A DNA stretch of 64,000 bases from Xenorhabdus mauleonii (GTDB taxonomy: Bacteria; Pseudomonadota; Gammaproteobacteria; Enterobacterales; Enterobacteriaceae): the NCBI RefSeq assembly GCF_900113945.1, contig NZ_FORG01000010.1, positions 1 to 64,000 on the forward strand, in the 5' to 3' direction. A program made the position numbers and the translations under genes. Each line of letters opens with the position of its first letter. Position 1 is the first letter of the stretch. The notes under the pieces were generated by a model. The model did not search any database, was not told the DNA's origin, and saw nothing but the letters and a program-made list of their open reading frames with translations. Below, piece after piece: positions 9,003-18,761 of the stretch.

Positions 9003-10487
9003 TTACTCTTCTTTAGTGCTGATATAGATGTTTTTCACTTCAGAATACGCATCCAATATCATCTTATGGGTTTCACGTCCAAGCCCTGATTTCTTATAAC
9101 CCCCGAAAGGAGTATGAGCAGGTAATTCGTGATAAGTATTAACCCACATACGGCCTGTTTTTACGGCCTTGGCTACGCGAATGGCCCGATTAATATCCTG
9201 CGTCCACACCGCACCAGCCAGCCCATATTCGGAGTCATTGGCCATTTCGATAACTTCGTTTTCATTGTCGAATGGAATGACACACAACACTGGCCCGAAG
9301 ATTTCTTCCTGTGCAACCTGCATGTCATTGGTCACATTAGTCAGAATAGTTGGATGAATAAAGAAGCCATCATCATACCCTTCACCAGTCATGCGTTTTC
9401 CGCCAGTCAGAACGGTTGCTCCTTCCTGTTTTGCCAGATCGATATAACTCAGGATGGTGTTCATCTGCTCTTCGCTAACCTGACTGCCCATTTCAGTTTC
9501 TGAGTCCATTGGATCACCGACCCGAACGGATTCAAAAACAACTTTCAGTTCTTTCAGGAATTCATCGTGAATATCTTTATGCAGGAACAGGCGGGCACCA
9601 GATTCACAAGCCTGCCCTTGGTTCAGCAAAATAGCATTGGCTGCATATTTAACGGCCTTTTTCATGTTGGCATCTGGAAAGACGATATTGGCAGATTTGC
9701 CGCCCAATTCCAGCGTGGCCGGAATAAGTCTTTTCGCGGCGGCGGCGGCAACGTTGTAACCAACTTCTGTCGAACCGGTAAAAGCGACCTTGTTAATACC
9801 TTCATGGTCGAGGATTGCTTGGCCGACAACTGAGCCGCGCCCCGTGACAATATTGACAACGCCCGCTGGCAGAACTTGATTCAGGATGCGCCCTAATTCA
9901 AGTAGTGTTATTGGTGTCAGGCTTGCAGGATTGATGACAATGGTATTACCGGCTGCAAGGGCAGGGGCTATTTTCCAGGCCGCCATCAACAAGGGGAAAT
10001 TCCATGGAATAATCTGCCCGACTACACCGATCGGCTCTCTGATGACCAAGCTCAATGTATCACTGTCGATAACATCACTTGCATCAGAATGAGCACGGAT
10101 AACGCCAGCAAAATAGCGGAAATGATCAACAGAAAAGGGAATGTCAAAATGACGGCACAGAGCTTGGGTCTTACCACCATCCAATGTTTCGAGGACAATG
10201 AAACGTTCTGCTTCTGCTTCCAGTAAATCGGCGATTTTCAGTAATAGAGATTGCCTTTCTGCGGGAGATGTTTTGCTCCATGCTGGCAGGGCCTGTTGCG
10301 CAGCCTTGACGGCAAGTTCAACATCTTCAGTATTACCGGCTGCATATTCTGTCAGCAATTCCCCCGTTGCAGGGTTATAGCTTTTCATTGTATTTTTTGA
10401 AACGCTATCGACCCATTCTCCATTAATCAACATCTTATAATATTTTACGGGCAACAGTTCTTTGGCAATATCATGTAGCTTTTTCAT
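9003..10487 (-). CDS. NAD(P)-dependent aldehyde dehydrogenase (AldB/AcoD-like)
   Basis: A 494-residue member of the ALDH superfamily, which oxidises aldehydes to carboxylates. Visible motifs are the cofactor-site VVGQIIPWNFPLLMAAWKIA, the general-base Glu in LELGGKSANIVF, the catalytic Cys in NQGQACESGARLF, and FGPVLCV with a C-terminal PFGGYKKSGLGRE. The DHFRYFAGVIRA and TYHELPAHTPFGGYK regions resemble E. coli AldB and AcoD acetaldehyde dehydrogenases, so short aliphatic aldehydes are a likely substrate (inference). The start has GGAG 7 bases upstream. It appears monocistronic, with no alcohol dehydrogenase neighbour. Confidence 0.9.
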   Translation of the reverse strand: MKKLHDIAKELLPVKYYKMLINGEWVDSVSKNTMKSYNPATGELLTEYAAGNTEDVELAVKAAQQALPAWSKTSPAERQSLLLKIADLLEAEAERFIVLETLDGGKTQALCRHFDIPFSVDHFRYFAGVIRAHSDASDVIDSDTLSLVIREPIGVVGQIIPWNFPLLMAAWKIAPALAAGNTIVINPASLTPITLLELGRILNQVLPAGVVNIVTGRGSVVGQAILDHEGINKVAFTGSTEVGYNVAAAAAKRLIPATLELGGKSANIVFPDANMKKAVKYAANAILLNQGQACESGARLFLHKDIHDEFLKELKVVFESVRVGDPMDSETEMGSQVSEEQMNTILSYIDLAKQEGATVLTGGKRMTGEGYDDGFFIHPTILTNVTNDMQVAQEEIFGPVLCVIPFDNENEVIEMANDSEYGLAGAVWTQDINRAIRVAKAVKTGRMWVNTYHELPAHTPFGGYKKSGLGRETHKMILDAYSEVKNIYISTKEE

Positions 10488-10868
10488 TATATTCTCCGGG
10501 TACTGTGTTTTTTGTATATGCTAGGTCATATATTCAGGCGTGATTATCGGATAAAGTCTTAATTTTAAGAAAGTATGAGTTTAAATTTAAGAGTCCTATA
10601 TCAATAAATGGAAAAATAAGCACATGCTTTATCGTTGTGATAATAGAGATATAAAACAATTTTTCATAAAATAATATTTATTGGCGGGATTTTCTTATTT
10701 TGTTGTTATTTATGAAGGTTGTTATTTTAGGTTATGATTTTTTTAGATGATTGTTATTGATGAACATGGCTATTGATAAACATGGCTATTGATATAACCT
10801 GTTATTCTGCGTATTTGCTATAGGAATATGCCCACTTAAAAAATAAGCAGGCATCAAACAATTAAGTG
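10488..10868. other. AT-rich intergenic region between the aldehyde dehydrogenase and binding-protein genes
   Basis: There is no supported gene in these 381 bases. The region should hold the promoter of the minus-strand aldehyde dehydrogenase. It contains a perfect 16-bp tandem duplication at 10763-10794. Confidence 0.4.
10763..10794. repeat. 16-bp perfect tandem duplication
   Basis: The unit AACATGGCTATTGATA occurs twice in a row (10763-10778 and 10779-10794) with no mismatch. One of several 14-17 bp tandem duplications in this window. Confidence 0.85.
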
Positions 10869-12005
10869 CTATTTTGCCGTTAGCCAAAAGACACCACTGC
10901 CATCAAGAGCGGTAAATGTTTTATGGACATAGATATTGTCGGCGTGGGGATCTATATCTTGGAACAGATCGGGATGCAGCCACTTCGCAATAGCTTCTAC
11001 AGCAATAATATTGAATGGCGTATCATAGTATTGGTGATAAACCGCCATAACGTGTTTTTCACGATATGATTTCAATACATTTAATTTGGGACGAGAGAGC
11101 AATTTCTGGAAACGTTTCTCTGCCGTTGCCAATTCACCGGTGTAACCTAATGGAACCGATTGGCTATTTTCATGAACCGTATCCCAATTAGCCACAGTCA
11201 TCAGATAGTAATCAGGGTTGGTCGTTAATAACTGTTCTTCATTAATTTTACCTCCCATACCAGAAAACCATTTGCTGCCCATATTATTGGCACCGGCGGC
11301 GGCAACAAACTCTCCAAAATTATTTGTAGCAAAGGTATTGCAGCAATCTTCCGCTCCCCGCATACCAGCATGGCGCTCAATAAAAATGCTGGGGAGCTGT
11401 TGGGGAGATAATGTTGCAATACGTTTTTTGATCAAAGACAAGCGATTTTCATAAAACTGGATAAATTTATTCGCGTTTTCTTCTTGCCCGAAAACTGTTC
11501 CCAGTAATTTCATGCTTGGGACAGTATTAGACAAAGGGTGTTGGCGAAAATCAATGAAGATGACAGGGATACCGCTCTTTGCCAATAAATCAACGGTGTT
11601 GCTACTGTCTAGTTTTGATTTTAAGCCGATATCGAAAATAACCAGATCAGGATTATAGGTTAAGGCTTTTTCAATACTGAAATCACTTGTGTAGGGGTTA
11701 GGAAATACAGGGATTTTCCTTAACTGAGGAAAGTCTTTTTCATAAGCGGTGGCAAGGTCAGGGGCTTTTTTTTCCAGAGCATTATCCCATGCGACAATAC
11801 TCTTCAATGGCTCTGAGGGGTGCAAGATATTGAGTGCAATCAGAACACGGCTATCTGCCAGCATGGCTCGCTCAACGGGAGCGTTGATAACCACTGTTCG
11901 CCCGGCAATATCTTTGACGGTAATTTTTTCTGCCTGAGCGTATATCGGTAATAAAACGAGAAAAGCTGACAGAAGGTATTTCATTAAATAATGAATAACA
12001 GACAT
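10869..12005 (-). CDS. periplasmic iron-siderophore ABC transporter substrate-binding protein
   Basis: A 378-residue FepB/TroA-type solute-binding protein. A signal peptide (about 1-25, ending YAQA) precedes the family opening KITVKDIAGRTVVINAPVERAML, and the two-lobe fold is suggested by NPDLVIFDIGLKSK and the later LLTTNPDYYLMTVANW. Known members deliver ferric siderophores or haem to inner-membrane permeases. The start has AAAAGGA 6 bases upstream; a second Met (residue 8) could also start the signal. No permease, ATPase or TonB receptor is adjacent, so partner and ligand are unknown. A CC pair (AEDCCNTF) is unusual for this family. Confidence 0.8.
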   Translation of the reverse strand: MSVIHYLMKYLLSAFLVLLPIYAQAEKITVKDIAGRTVVINAPVERAMLADSRVLIALNILHPSEPLKSIVAWDNALEKKAPDLATAYEKDFPQLRKIPVFPNPYTSDFSIEKALTYNPDLVIFDIGLKSKLDSSNTVDLLAKSGIPVIFIDFRQHPLSNTVPSMKLLGTVFGQEENANKFIQFYENRLSLIKKRIATLSPQQLPSIFIERHAGMRGAEDCCNTFATNNFGEFVAAAGANNMGSKWFSGMGGKINEEQLLTTNPDYYLMTVANWDTVHENSQSVPLGYTGELATAEKRFQKLLSRPKLNVLKSYREKHVMAVYHQYYDTPFNIIAVEAIAKWLHPDLFQDIDPHADNIYVHKTFTALDGSGVFWLTAK

Positions 12006-12517
12006 ATTGATCCTTTTAATTTTAAGTTACATTAATAGTGAAATAAATATAACTTACTGATATTAAATAAAATTAATTCATTAATCTGTAATGTGAAATT
12101 TATAACGCCTTTTGTTCATATAGTGTTCAAGAAAGCCATGCTATTTTTGAAAGAGACTGAATAGCCATCGGAATGTTTCAAGAACAGTAAGGTCTTTCAG
12201 AAGACAGAATGTACTTTGAGAGCGGCATTTCCTGTTAAATTGAACGTTGGCAACGTATTGGAATTTTTTTCAAAATAGATGATAACGGTTATTATTCAAA
12301 CTAATCAACGAATTTTACAATTTGACGAAATCAGTTTTCGTTATAGCGGTATGATTCTGCTAAAACTGGGCAAAAATGATGTGCATATCAGCATGGCAAA
12401 GCTATAAATAATTTAGTCATAAATATTCAAAATTTAATAAGAAAAATAGTTATTAAGACAACTTATTTATTCTTGTTCTGCTATTATTATCACTATCGGT
12501 AAGGGATGGGGTTGGTT
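12006..12517. other. AT-rich intergenic region between divergent genes
   Basis: About 510 bases with no supported gene, lying between the minus-strand binding-protein gene and the plus-strand lipoprotein gene, so it must hold both promoters. A Fur-like palindrome near 12280-12297 (TGATAACGGTTATTA) was seen but is too weak and too far from the gene to call. Confidence 0.4.
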
Positions 12518-12865
12518 ATGAAAAAATTGTTAGTAATTTGTTTGCTTGGTTTTGCATTAACGGGGTGTGACAATCAACTTAAGATTGATGGTGCCAATGA
12601 AATAGCCTTGAAAACATCCATTGAAAATATCAGAGATACTTTATCAGAAGATAAGAAATTGAAATTTGATGAATCATTGTATATTACGATGCTGAATAGT
12701 ATTAATTTCGATGATTTATTCAAAGACAATAAGAATGGCAATATTAATCATAAAGATATAGAGCAATTGGAACAGAAATATTTCCATTATCTTAATGGTA
12801 AAACGGCTGATCAAATCATTGCGGAAGCTGAGAAAATCAAAGAAACCAAGGTGGTTACCCAATAA
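12518..12865 (+). CDS. small outer-membrane or periplasmic lipoprotein of unknown function
   Basis: A 115-residue lipoprotein. The signal is MKKLLVICLLGFALTGC, with lipobox LTGC and modified Cys at residue 17; Asp follows the Cys (CDNQ), which in the E. coli rule favours inner-membrane retention. The mature part is short, charged and helical (residues about 30-110), ending KETKVVTQ. An in-frame ATG at 12506 exists, but the start at 12518 is better placed after GGGG and begins the signal directly. It resembles DUF6694-type lipoproteins of other enterics (from memory). Function unknown. Confidence 0.7.
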   Translation: MKKLLVICLLGFALTGCDNQLKIDGANEIALKTSIENIRDTLSEDKKLKFDESLYITMLNSINFDDLFKDNKNGNINHKDIEQLEQKYFHYLNGKTADQIIAEAEKIKETKVVTQ

Positions 12866-12949
12866 GTGTTGTATTGGTGGATATCCGTTGAGCTAAGTTT
12901 TCAAGTGCCAGTTTTTAAATAAGCAATTTCTAAATAAGATGACAAAATG

Positions 12950-12980
12950 ACAAGATGTTTCTGGCACCGGAGCATCTTGT
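12950..12980. terminator. possible hairpin terminator between the lipoprotein gene and sprT
   Basis: Perfect 8-bp inverted repeat ACAAGATG / CATCTTGT with a 15-base loop, between the two convergent genes. No T-run is seen, so it is a weak call. Confidence 0.4.
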
Positions 12981-12990
12981 TGGTTGCTTT

Positions 12991-13035
12991 GTTATTTGAA
13001 AAATAGTTATTTAGAAGATAGTTATTTGGATAATT
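12991..13035. repeat. three tandem copies of a 15-bp unit at the 3' end of sprT
   Basis: Three successive 15-mers start at 12991, 13006 and 13021, each beginning GTTATTT (units GTTATTTGAAAAATA, GTTATTTAGAAGATA, GTTATTTGGATAATT). The last copy overlaps the sprT stop codon. Confidence 0.8.
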
Positions 13036-13537
13036 ATTTTTTGGCTGGCTCCAGCTTTTCCCCACATTGCCGACAAATGTAACAGCTTTTCCCTTTGAGA
13101 ATTTTATTATGTTGTCTGATTGTCAGCTCATGTTGCTGACAGCGACAACTGTAATTGAATATTTGGCTACGGACAGAATGAACCGAGAACTGATGCGTTC
13201 GGTTCGCAGGCACTTTAAGCACAACTTCCATGATAAAACGCCACTCTTTTCCATGCGGCGCAACTTTGCCAAATTGATGATACGCCAGCAAATGAGCCAG
13301 TTCATGCGGGATCACTTCATCAATAAATGCTTGCTGGTTTTCTATCAATAAAACAGGGTTTAACCGAATTTCCCACTGTTGTAGCCGGGCGCTGCCTGCG
13401 ATTGTACCGCGTTGCCGATAATTGATCTCAGGCTCGGGAAAGGTTACTTGCAGAAAATCACTTGCTTGTGCCAGTTTTTGTCGCATTGTGCGCATAACTG
13501 CTTGCTGTAAGGAAAGCGGAACTCTGACGGATTTCAT
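13034..13537 (-). CDS. sprT: SprT zinc metalloprotease-like protein
   Basis: A 167-residue protein matching E. coli SprT (YggI) in length and in the core EVIPHELAHLLAYHQFGKVAPHGKEW, with the HExxH zinc site, plus a C-terminal CxC...CxxCG zinc-ribbon-like segment (CRCQQHELTIRQHNK through ICRQCGEKLEP). SprT-family proteins resemble the protease domain of eukaryotic Spartan; the bacterial role is not well defined. A GTG immediately precedes the ATG at 13537; the ATG matches the E. coli start. It lies downstream of metK on the same strand, as in other enterics. Confidence 0.92.
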   Translation of the reverse strand: MKSVRVPLSLQQAVMRTMRQKLAQASDFLQVTFPEPEINYRQRGTIAGSARLQQWEIRLNPVLLIENQQAFIDEVIPHELAHLLAYHQFGKVAPHGKEWRFIMEVVLKVPANRTHQFSVHSVRSQIFNYSCRCQQHELTIRQHNKILKGKSCYICRQCGEKLEPAKK

Positions 13538-13640
13538 CACGGTTACATACTTTATTTATACCCGATGGGGTTCGTGTTGTATCGAGGTGTCATGGGAGTG
13601 ACAAAGATACACTTGAAAGATGACAAATATATTTTTCACT

Positions 13641-13675
13641 AAAAAAGCCCGCAGTGCATAAGGGCAGTGCGGGCT
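13641..13675 (-). terminator. rho-independent terminator of metK
   Basis: On the minus strand a GC-rich hairpin (AGCCCGCA / TGCGGGCT) is followed directly by TTTTTT. It starts 18 bases after the metK stop, separating metK from sprT. Confidence 0.85.
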
Positions 13676-13693
13676 ACATGAATTAGCAAAGGA

Positions 13694-14848
13694 TTATTTT
13701 AATCCTGCTGCTGAACGTAGAATTTCAGCTTTATCTGTTGCTTCCCAAGGGAATTGCTCACGACCAAAATGGCCGTATGCCGCAGTTTCACGATAAATTG
13801 GTTGCAGCAGATTCAACATTTTAATCAGGCCGTAAGGGCGCAGGTCAAAGAACTCACGTACCAATTGAATCAGTGTTGAAGTAGATACTTTCTCAGTACC
13901 AAAAGTTTCAACCATGATAGACGTTGGCTCTGCAACACCGATCGCGTAGGAAACCTGAATTTCACAGCGATCTGCCAGACCTGCAGCAACGATGTTTTTA
14001 GCAACGTAACGAGCGGCATAGGCAGCTGAACGGTCAACTTTAGAAGGATCTTTACCTGAGAATGCCCCACCACCGTGACGCGCCATACCACCGTAGGTAT
14101 CTACAATGATTTTACGGCCAGTCAGACCACAGTCACCCATTGGGCCACCGATAACGAAACGGCCGGTTGGGTTGATGAAATATTTAGTCATCGGAGTCAG
14201 CCATTCGGTTGGCAGAACTGGCTTGATGATTTCATCCATTACCGCTTCTTGCAGCGCTTTTTGGTTAATCTCTTCTGAATGCTGGGTAGAAAGCACAACG
14301 GCATCGATACCAACAATTTTGCCATTATCGTACTGGAATGTTACCTGGCTTTTTGCATCCGGGCGCAACCATGGCAATGTACCGTTTTTACGGACTTCTG
14401 CCTGACGTTCAACCAAGCGGTGTGCATAGGTGATAGGCGCTGGCATCAATACATCAGTTTCATTGGTCGCATAGCCAAACATCAACCCCTGATCACCAGC
14501 CCCTTGCTCCAGAGGATCTAATCGGTCGACACCTTGATTGATATCAGGGGATTGTTTACCGATCGCGCTGATAACTGCACATGAATTGGCATCAAAGCCC
14601 ATATCTGAACTGGTATAGCCGATTTCGCGCACTGTGCGACGAGTGATCTCTTCAATATCAACCCAAGCACTGGTAGTGATTTCACCACCAACCATGACCA
14701 TGCCAGTTTTAACATAAGTTTCGCAGGCAACACGAGCCTTGGGGTCTTGTTCTAAGATAGCATCAAGAACAGCATCAGAAATCTGATCAGCAATTTTGTC
14801 TGGATGTCCTTCTGAAACAGACTCAGAAGTGAAAAGGTGTGTAGTCAT
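13694..14848 (-). CDS. metK: S-adenosylmethionine synthase
   Basis: A 384-residue enzyme, the same length as E. coli MetK; it makes S-adenosylmethionine from methionine and ATP. Family motifs include the N-terminal [20 protein letters not shown], the signature [12 protein letters not shown], and the P-loop-like [16 protein letters not shown]. It ends just before a strong terminator and faces speA across a long divergent spacer. The upstream spacer holds a possible tandem MetJ box, so methionine repression is likely (inference). Confidence 0.98.
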   Translation of the reverse strand: MTTHLFTSESVSEGHPDKIADQISDAVLDAILEQDPKARVACETYVKTGMVMVGGEITTSAWVDIEEITRRTVREIGYTSSDMGFDANSCAVISAIGKQSPDINQGVDRLDPLEQGAGDQGLMFGYATNETDVLMPAPITYAHRLVERQAEVRKNGTLPWLRPDAKSQVTFQYDNGKIVGIDAVVLSTQHSEEINQKALQEAVMDEIIKPVLPTEWLTPMTKYFINPTGRFVIGGPMGDCGLTGRKIIVDTYGGMARHGGGAFSGKDPSKVDRSAAYAARYVAKNIVAAGLADRCEIQVSYAIGVAEPTSIMVETFGTEKVSTSTLIQLVREFFDLRPYGLIKMLNLLQPIYRETAAYGHFGREQFPWEATDKAEILRSAAGLK

Positions 14849-14893
14849 TATATTTCATTACCTTAAATATAATTTGGTTTAAGGGTGGATGGT

Positions 14894-14928
14894 AGTATAA
14901 GGGGGGATGTTTTACCATCTAGACGGCT
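14894..14928 (-). promoter_or_regulatory. possible metK promoter with tandem MetJ box
   Basis: On the plus strand 14913-14928 reads TACCATCTAGACGGCT, two adjacent 8-mers resembling the MetJ consensus AGACGTCT (the second matches at 6-7 of 8, the first at about 4). On the minus strand a -10-like TATACT lies at 14894-14899, so the boxes would overlap the -35 region as expected for repression. No good -35 hexamer was found. Confidence 0.4.
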
Positions 14929-15053
14929 AATTTTAATTGACTCTGGCTAAGGATACCAGTTTTTTTCATTTTAAATATCTTTCACCGTATAATTATTTTG
15001 GTTTTTCAACCTGAAACTGATAGAAAAATAACTCAATTTAGATAAATTTCATT

Positions 15054-15082
15054 TTGCATTTTTGTTGGATTACAGGTATAAA
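15054..15082 (+). promoter_or_regulatory. likely speA promoter
   Basis: TTGCAT at 15054-15059 and TATAAA at 15077-15082 are separated by 17 bases. If used, this gives a speA leader of roughly 455 bases before the preferred start at 15547. Confidence 0.45.
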
Positions 15083-15144
15083 CTGCGCGCGTAACATAAG
15101 ACAGTTTTGTACTTGAAGTTACGGCGCTTGCAGGAGATTTCCAT

Positions 15145-15261
15145 ATGTCCTGCTTCTCAATTGAGAAACGGCTTGCGACAGGTAAGCCATGTGGGGGTGA
15201 ATGGGGTTATGAACCATTATCTGCTGATTGCCAACGGCCAACAGCCACATTATGCCATTGA
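15145..15261 (+). CDS. possible 38-aa leader ORF in the speA 5' region
   Basis: A 38-codon ORF (MSCFSIEKRLATGKPCGGEW and onward, ending TATLCH) lies between the predicted speA promoter and speA. It has a good Shine-Dalgarno, AGGAG at 8 bases. It is Cys-rich for its length and overlaps a longer TTG-started frame that looks less likely. E. coli has a small ORF (yqgB) at the equivalent place, but I see no sequence match. A perfect palindrome TTCTCAATTGAGAA lies within it at 15154-15167. Function unknown; it may be a regulatory upstream ORF. Confidence 0.35.
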   Translation: MSCFSIEKRLATGKPCGGEWGYEPLSADCQRPTATLCH

Positions 15262-15546
15262 TGTATCCACATCTTGTTCCTTCCTTTTAAATATGAATTC
15301 ATTTCGATGTTACCCGTGTATACCTACCCTTTGAAAAACAACGGGTAAATGCGCAGGCAATATCGAGCTGGCATCATACTGCCACACAGTAAATATATTG
15401 TTTAGTTCCCTCTAAACGTACCTATAATTTAAGAGCATGCTGTTCCCTGACATTTTTTAATGCGCAAGATACGCACGATAAAACAGTGCCTTGGGTTATT
15501 GACTTTACAGGTGAAGGCAAACCTCGACTCCATGAAGGAGACTGCC
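15262..15546 (+). promoter_or_regulatory. remaining speA mRNA leader
   Basis: The leader between the small ORF and speA contains an 8-bp inverted repeat TTACCCGT / ACGGGTAA (15310-15317 and 15341-15348, 23-base loop). An in-frame ATG at 15460 would extend SpeA by 29 residues, but it has no Shine-Dalgarno and the extra residues are not family-like. Confidence 0.4.
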
Positions 15547-17451
15547 ATGAATGATAATATCGCTCGCAAAATGCGACAGACTTACAATATCGCATACTGG
15601 GGCGGCAGCTATTACTATGTCAATGATCTGGGTAATGTCAGTGTTTGTCCAAACCCTGATTTACCGGGAGCTCAAATTGAACTCGCTGATTTAGTGAAAA
15701 AAGTTCAAGAAGAAAAGGAACAGTTACGTTTACCTGCATTGTTTTGTTTTCCCCAGATTTTGCAACACCGCCTGCGTTCCATTAATGCAGCGTTTAAGCG
15801 TGCACGCGAATCTTATGGCTATAAAGGGGATTATTTTCTGGTTTATCCGATCAAGGTTAACCAGCAACGCCGTGTGATTGAAACACTGGCAAATGCTGAT
15901 GAACCCGTCGGGCTGGAAGCAGGCTCCAAAGCGGAATTAATGGCAGTATTAGCTCATGCAGGCATGACCGGTACAGTCATTGTGTGTAATGGCTACAAAG
16001 ATCGTGAATACATCCGTCTGGCATTGATCGGTGAAAAACTGGGACATAAAGTGTATCTGGTCATCGAAAAAATGTCTGAAATTGAGATGGTATTGGAAGA
16101 AGCAGAACGCATCAATGTGATCCCACGTTTGGGGGTTCGGGCACGTCTTGCCTCCCAAGGCTCTGGCAAATGGCAAGCCAGTGGCGGTGAAAAATCCAAA
16201 TTTGGTCTGGCGGCAGCACAAGTATTGCAACTGATTGAGACGCTACGCTCTGCAGGGCGATTGGATAGTTTGCAACTGCTGCATTTCCATTTGGGTTCTC
16301 AGTTGGCGAATATTCGTGATGTGGCAACAGGTGTGCGCGAATCAGCCCGTTTTTATGTCGAATTAGCTAAATTGGGTGTAACAATCCAATGCTTTGACGT
16401 AGGTGGTGGGTTGGGTGTCGATTATGAAGGCACGCGTTCCCAATCAGAATGCTCAGTCAACTATGGCCTAAATGAGTACGCGAATAACGTGATTTGGGGC
16501 ATCGGCGACGCATGTGAAGAACACGGTTTGCCTCACCCAACCGTCATTACTGAATCCGGTCGCGCACTGACAGCTCACCATACGGTATTAGTCTCCAATG
16601 TGATTGGGGTTGAGCGTAACGAATTCACGGAAACAACCGCGCCGGCAGAAGATGCAACACGCCCCCTGACCAGCCTGTGGGACACTTGGCAGGAAATGCA
16701 GTCTGACGGTAGCCGCCGTTCCCTGCGTGAATGGTTGCATGACAGCCAGTTTGATTTGCATGATGTACATACTCAATATGCCCACGGCATGTTGTCTCTG
16801 ACTGAGCGGGCATGGGCTGAAGAACTGTATTTGAATATTTGTCGTCATATTCAGCAGGATCTTGACCCAAGCAACCGTGCGCACCGCCCAATCATTGATG
16901 AATTGCAGGAGCGCATGGCAGATAAATTCTACGTGAATTTCTCACTATTCCAGTCAATGCCAGATGCATGGGGTATCGATCAGTTATTCCCTGTCCTGCC
17001 GATTGAAGGGCTGGATAAGCCGCTGGATCGTCGTGCTGTCCTATTGGATATTACCTGCGATTCAGACGGCACCATTGATCATTATGTTGATGGTGACGGT
17101 GTGGCGACAACCATGCCAATGCCGGCTTATGATCCGAATAACCCGCCATTGATTGGCTTCTTTATGGTCGGCGCATATCAGGAAATCTTGGGCAATATGC
17201 ATAACCTGTTCGGGGATACGGCTGCCATTGATGTTTATGTGTCAGAAACGGGTGAAGTCACTTATCAGCAGAGCGAAGAAGGTGATTCCGTCGCTAATAT
17301 GCTCCAATACGTCAAATTGGAGCCACAGGTACTGCTCACCCGCTTCCGTGATCAGGTTAAATCAACGGATTTGGATCAAAGTTTACAGGAACAATTCCTG
17401 CAAGAATTTGAAAGCGGCCTATATGGTTACACCTATTTGGAAGATGAATAA
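15547..17451 (+). CDS. speA: biosynthetic arginine decarboxylase
   Basis: A 634-residue PLP enzyme that decarboxylates arginine to agmatine, the first step of the agmatine route to putrescine. Very close to E. coli SpeA along its length: [20 protein letters not shown], the PLP-lysine motif [34 protein letters not shown], and the CDSDG active-site motif near the C-terminus, ending YGYTYLEDE. The start at 15547 is chosen because AAGGAG lies 6 bases upstream; a start at 15460 (663 aa) lacks a ribosome site. speB follows after a terminator-like hairpin. Confidence 0.97.
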   Translation: MNDNIARKMRQTYNIAYWGGSYYYVNDLGNVSVCPNPDLPGAQIELADLVKKVQEEKEQLRLPALFCFPQILQHRLRSINAAFKRARESYGYKGDYFLVYPIKVNQQRRVIETLANADEPVGLEAGSKAELMAVLAHAGMTGTVIVCNGYKDREYIRLALIGEKLGHKVYLVIEKMSEIEMVLEEAERINVIPRLGVRARLASQGSGKWQASGGEKSKFGLAAAQVLQLIETLRSAGRLDSLQLLHFHLGSQLANIRDVATGVRESARFYVELAKLGVTIQCFDVGGGLGVDYEGTRSQSECSVNYGLNEYANNVIWGIGDACEEHGLPHPTVITESGRALTAHHTVLVSNVIGVERNEFTETTAPAEDATRPLTSLWDTWQEMQSDGSRRSLREWLHDSQFDLHDVHTQYAHGMLSLTERAWAEELYLNICRHIQQDLDPSNRAHRPIIDELQERMADKFYVNFSLFQSMPDAWGIDQLFPVLPIEGLDKPLDRRAVLLDITCDSDGTIDHYVDGDGVATTMPMPAYDPNNPPLIGFFMVGAYQEILGNMHNLFGDTAAIDVYVSETGEVTYQQSEEGDSVANMLQYVKLEPQVLLTRFRDQVKSTDLDQSLQEQFLQEFESGLYGYTYLEDE

Positions 17452-17467
17452 TCTTCTTGCATAAACA

Positions 17468-17527
17468 AGCCGCGCGCCACTGCTGCTACTTATAATTGGA
17501 TAACGTGAACGGGTGGCGCGGGCTTTT
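17468..17527 (+). terminator. GC-rich hairpin terminator or attenuator between speA and speB
   Basis: Stem AGCC-CGCGCCAC pairs with GTGGCGCG-GGCT with one bulged G on the left arm, followed by TTT. It ends just before the speB ribosome site, so it would reduce speA-speB read-through. The loop is about 32 bases. Confidence 0.65.
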
Positions 17528-17538
17528 GAGGATACATC

Positions 17539-18465
17539 ATGAGTATTAGCTCCTTAGGAAATCAAATTGATAACTCTTTGGTTTCGAATGCCTTTGGTTT
17601 TCTGCGTTTTCCATTGAATTTTCAGCCTTATAGCAGTGATGCTGAATGGGTGATTACCGGGATCCCATTCGATATGGCGACATCGGGGCGTGCGGGCAGC
17701 AGACACGGGCCTGCCGCAATTCGTCAGGTATCAACTAACTTGGCATGGGAAAGCAGCCGCTGGCCGTGGAATTTTAGCCTGCGCAAGCGCCTGAATGTGG
17801 TGGATTGCGGTGATCTGGTATTTAACTTCGGTGATGCTCAGGACATGAGCGATAAGTTGCAGGCACATGCCGAAAAAGTGTTGGCATCGGGCAAACGGAT
17901 GCTGTCTTTTGGTGGTGATCATTTTGTTACTTTGCCGCTTTTGCGGGCCCATGCTAAACACTTTGGCAAAATGGCGCTGATTCATTTTGATGCTCATACC
18001 GATACTTACCCTAACGGTAGTAAATTTGACCATGGTACGATGTTTTATCATGCGCCAAATGAAGGGCTTATCGATCCTCAACATTCCGTACAAATTGGTA
18101 TTCGCACTGAACACGATACAGATAATGGCTTCACGGTGTTGGATGCCGGTCAGGTGAATGATCGCGGTGTTGAAGATGTTGTTGAACAAATCAAATCCAT
18201 CGTAGGCGATTTACCGATTTATCTGACATTCGATATTGACTGCCTTGATCCGGCATTTGCTCCGGGGACAGGAACGCCAGTCATTGGTGGATTGACGTCA
18301 GATCGCGCATTGAAAATTTTGCGTGCCCTGCAACCGCTGAATATTGTCGGCATGGATGTCGTGGAAGTGGCTCCGGCTTATGACCAATCTGAGATTACTG
18401 CGTTGGCGGCGGCAACCATTGGCTTGGAATTACTGTATTTGCAGGCGTCAAAGAAAGCCGTTTAG
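17539..18465 (+). CDS. speB: agmatinase
   Basis: A 308-residue ureohydrolase that converts agmatine to putrescine and urea. Mn-binding motifs are all present: [20 protein letters not shown] and [22 protein letters not shown]. The length is near that of E. coli SpeB (306). It completes the two-step arginine-to-putrescine pathway with speA and is followed by its own terminator. Confidence 0.97.
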   Translation: MSISSLGNQIDNSLVSNAFGFLRFPLNFQPYSSDAEWVITGIPFDMATSGRAGSRHGPAAIRQVSTNLAWESSRWPWNFSLRKRLNVVDCGDLVFNFGDAQDMSDKLQAHAEKVLASGKRMLSFGGDHFVTLPLLRAHAKHFGKMALIHFDAHTDTYPNGSKFDHGTMFYHAPNEGLIDPQHSVQIGIRTEHDTDNGFTVLDAGQVNDRGVEDVVEQIKSIVGDLPIYLTFDIDCLDPAFAPGTGTPVIGGLTSDRALKILRALQPLNIVGMDVVEVAPAYDQSEITALAAATIGLELLYLQASKKAV

Positions 18466-18507
18466 CACACATGCAGTAAACGGATAGCTATTCTCGTTTG
18501 AGAATTT

Positions 18508-18533
18508 AAGGCTCACTTTTTAAGTGGGCCTTT
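18508..18533 (+). terminator. rho-independent terminator of speB
   Basis: Stem AAGGCTCACTT / AAGTGGGCCTT (one wobble) followed by a T-rich stretch, 43 bases after the speB stop. Confidence 0.75.
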
Positions 18534-18761
18534 ATTATTTTTATTTGGAATAATATAAAAAGATGCGCCATTCTTAACTGTTAACAAATAAAAAATAGAG
18601 TTATTTTTCTTATTCAATAAAATCAATTGGATATAAAAATCAATGGTGCATAATTTTGATTCTGAAGCTATATAAATATTGTAAAAAGCAATAGCTCCAA
18701 TATTGGTCAGTAAAAAATCAACGTTTTGTTTCAACAACTCTCGTACTAAGGAATAAGACAA
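18534..18761. other. AT-rich promoter region of the fimbrial operon
   Basis: No supported gene. A minus-strand frame that fills the region is judged a shadow of low-complexity AT-rich DNA. No invertible-promoter inverted repeats or recombinase gene were seen, so phase switching is not indicated. The pilin start is preceded by AAGGAA. Confidence 0.4.

Noticed and set aside
12275-12300. Fur-box-like palindrome around TGATAACGGTTATTA
   Set aside because: Only part of the Fur consensus matches, and it lies about 270 bases from the binding-protein start with no promoter placed near it.
15107-15334. 75-codon TTG-started frame in the speA leader
   Set aside because: No ribosome site and a rare start; the overlapping 38-codon ATG frame has much better start signals.
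15460-15546. Upstream ATG extending SpeA by 29 residues
   Set aside because: No Shine-Dalgarno, while AAGGAG sits correctly before the ATG at 15547.
18513-18761. 82-codon minus-strand frame next to the pilin gene
   Set aside because: Low-complexity AT-rich translation that runs through the speB terminator and abuts the pilin start without a ribosome site of its own.
18534-18761. Possible invertible fimbrial promoter
   Set aside because: No pair of matching inverted repeats flanking a promoter and no recombinase gene nearby.
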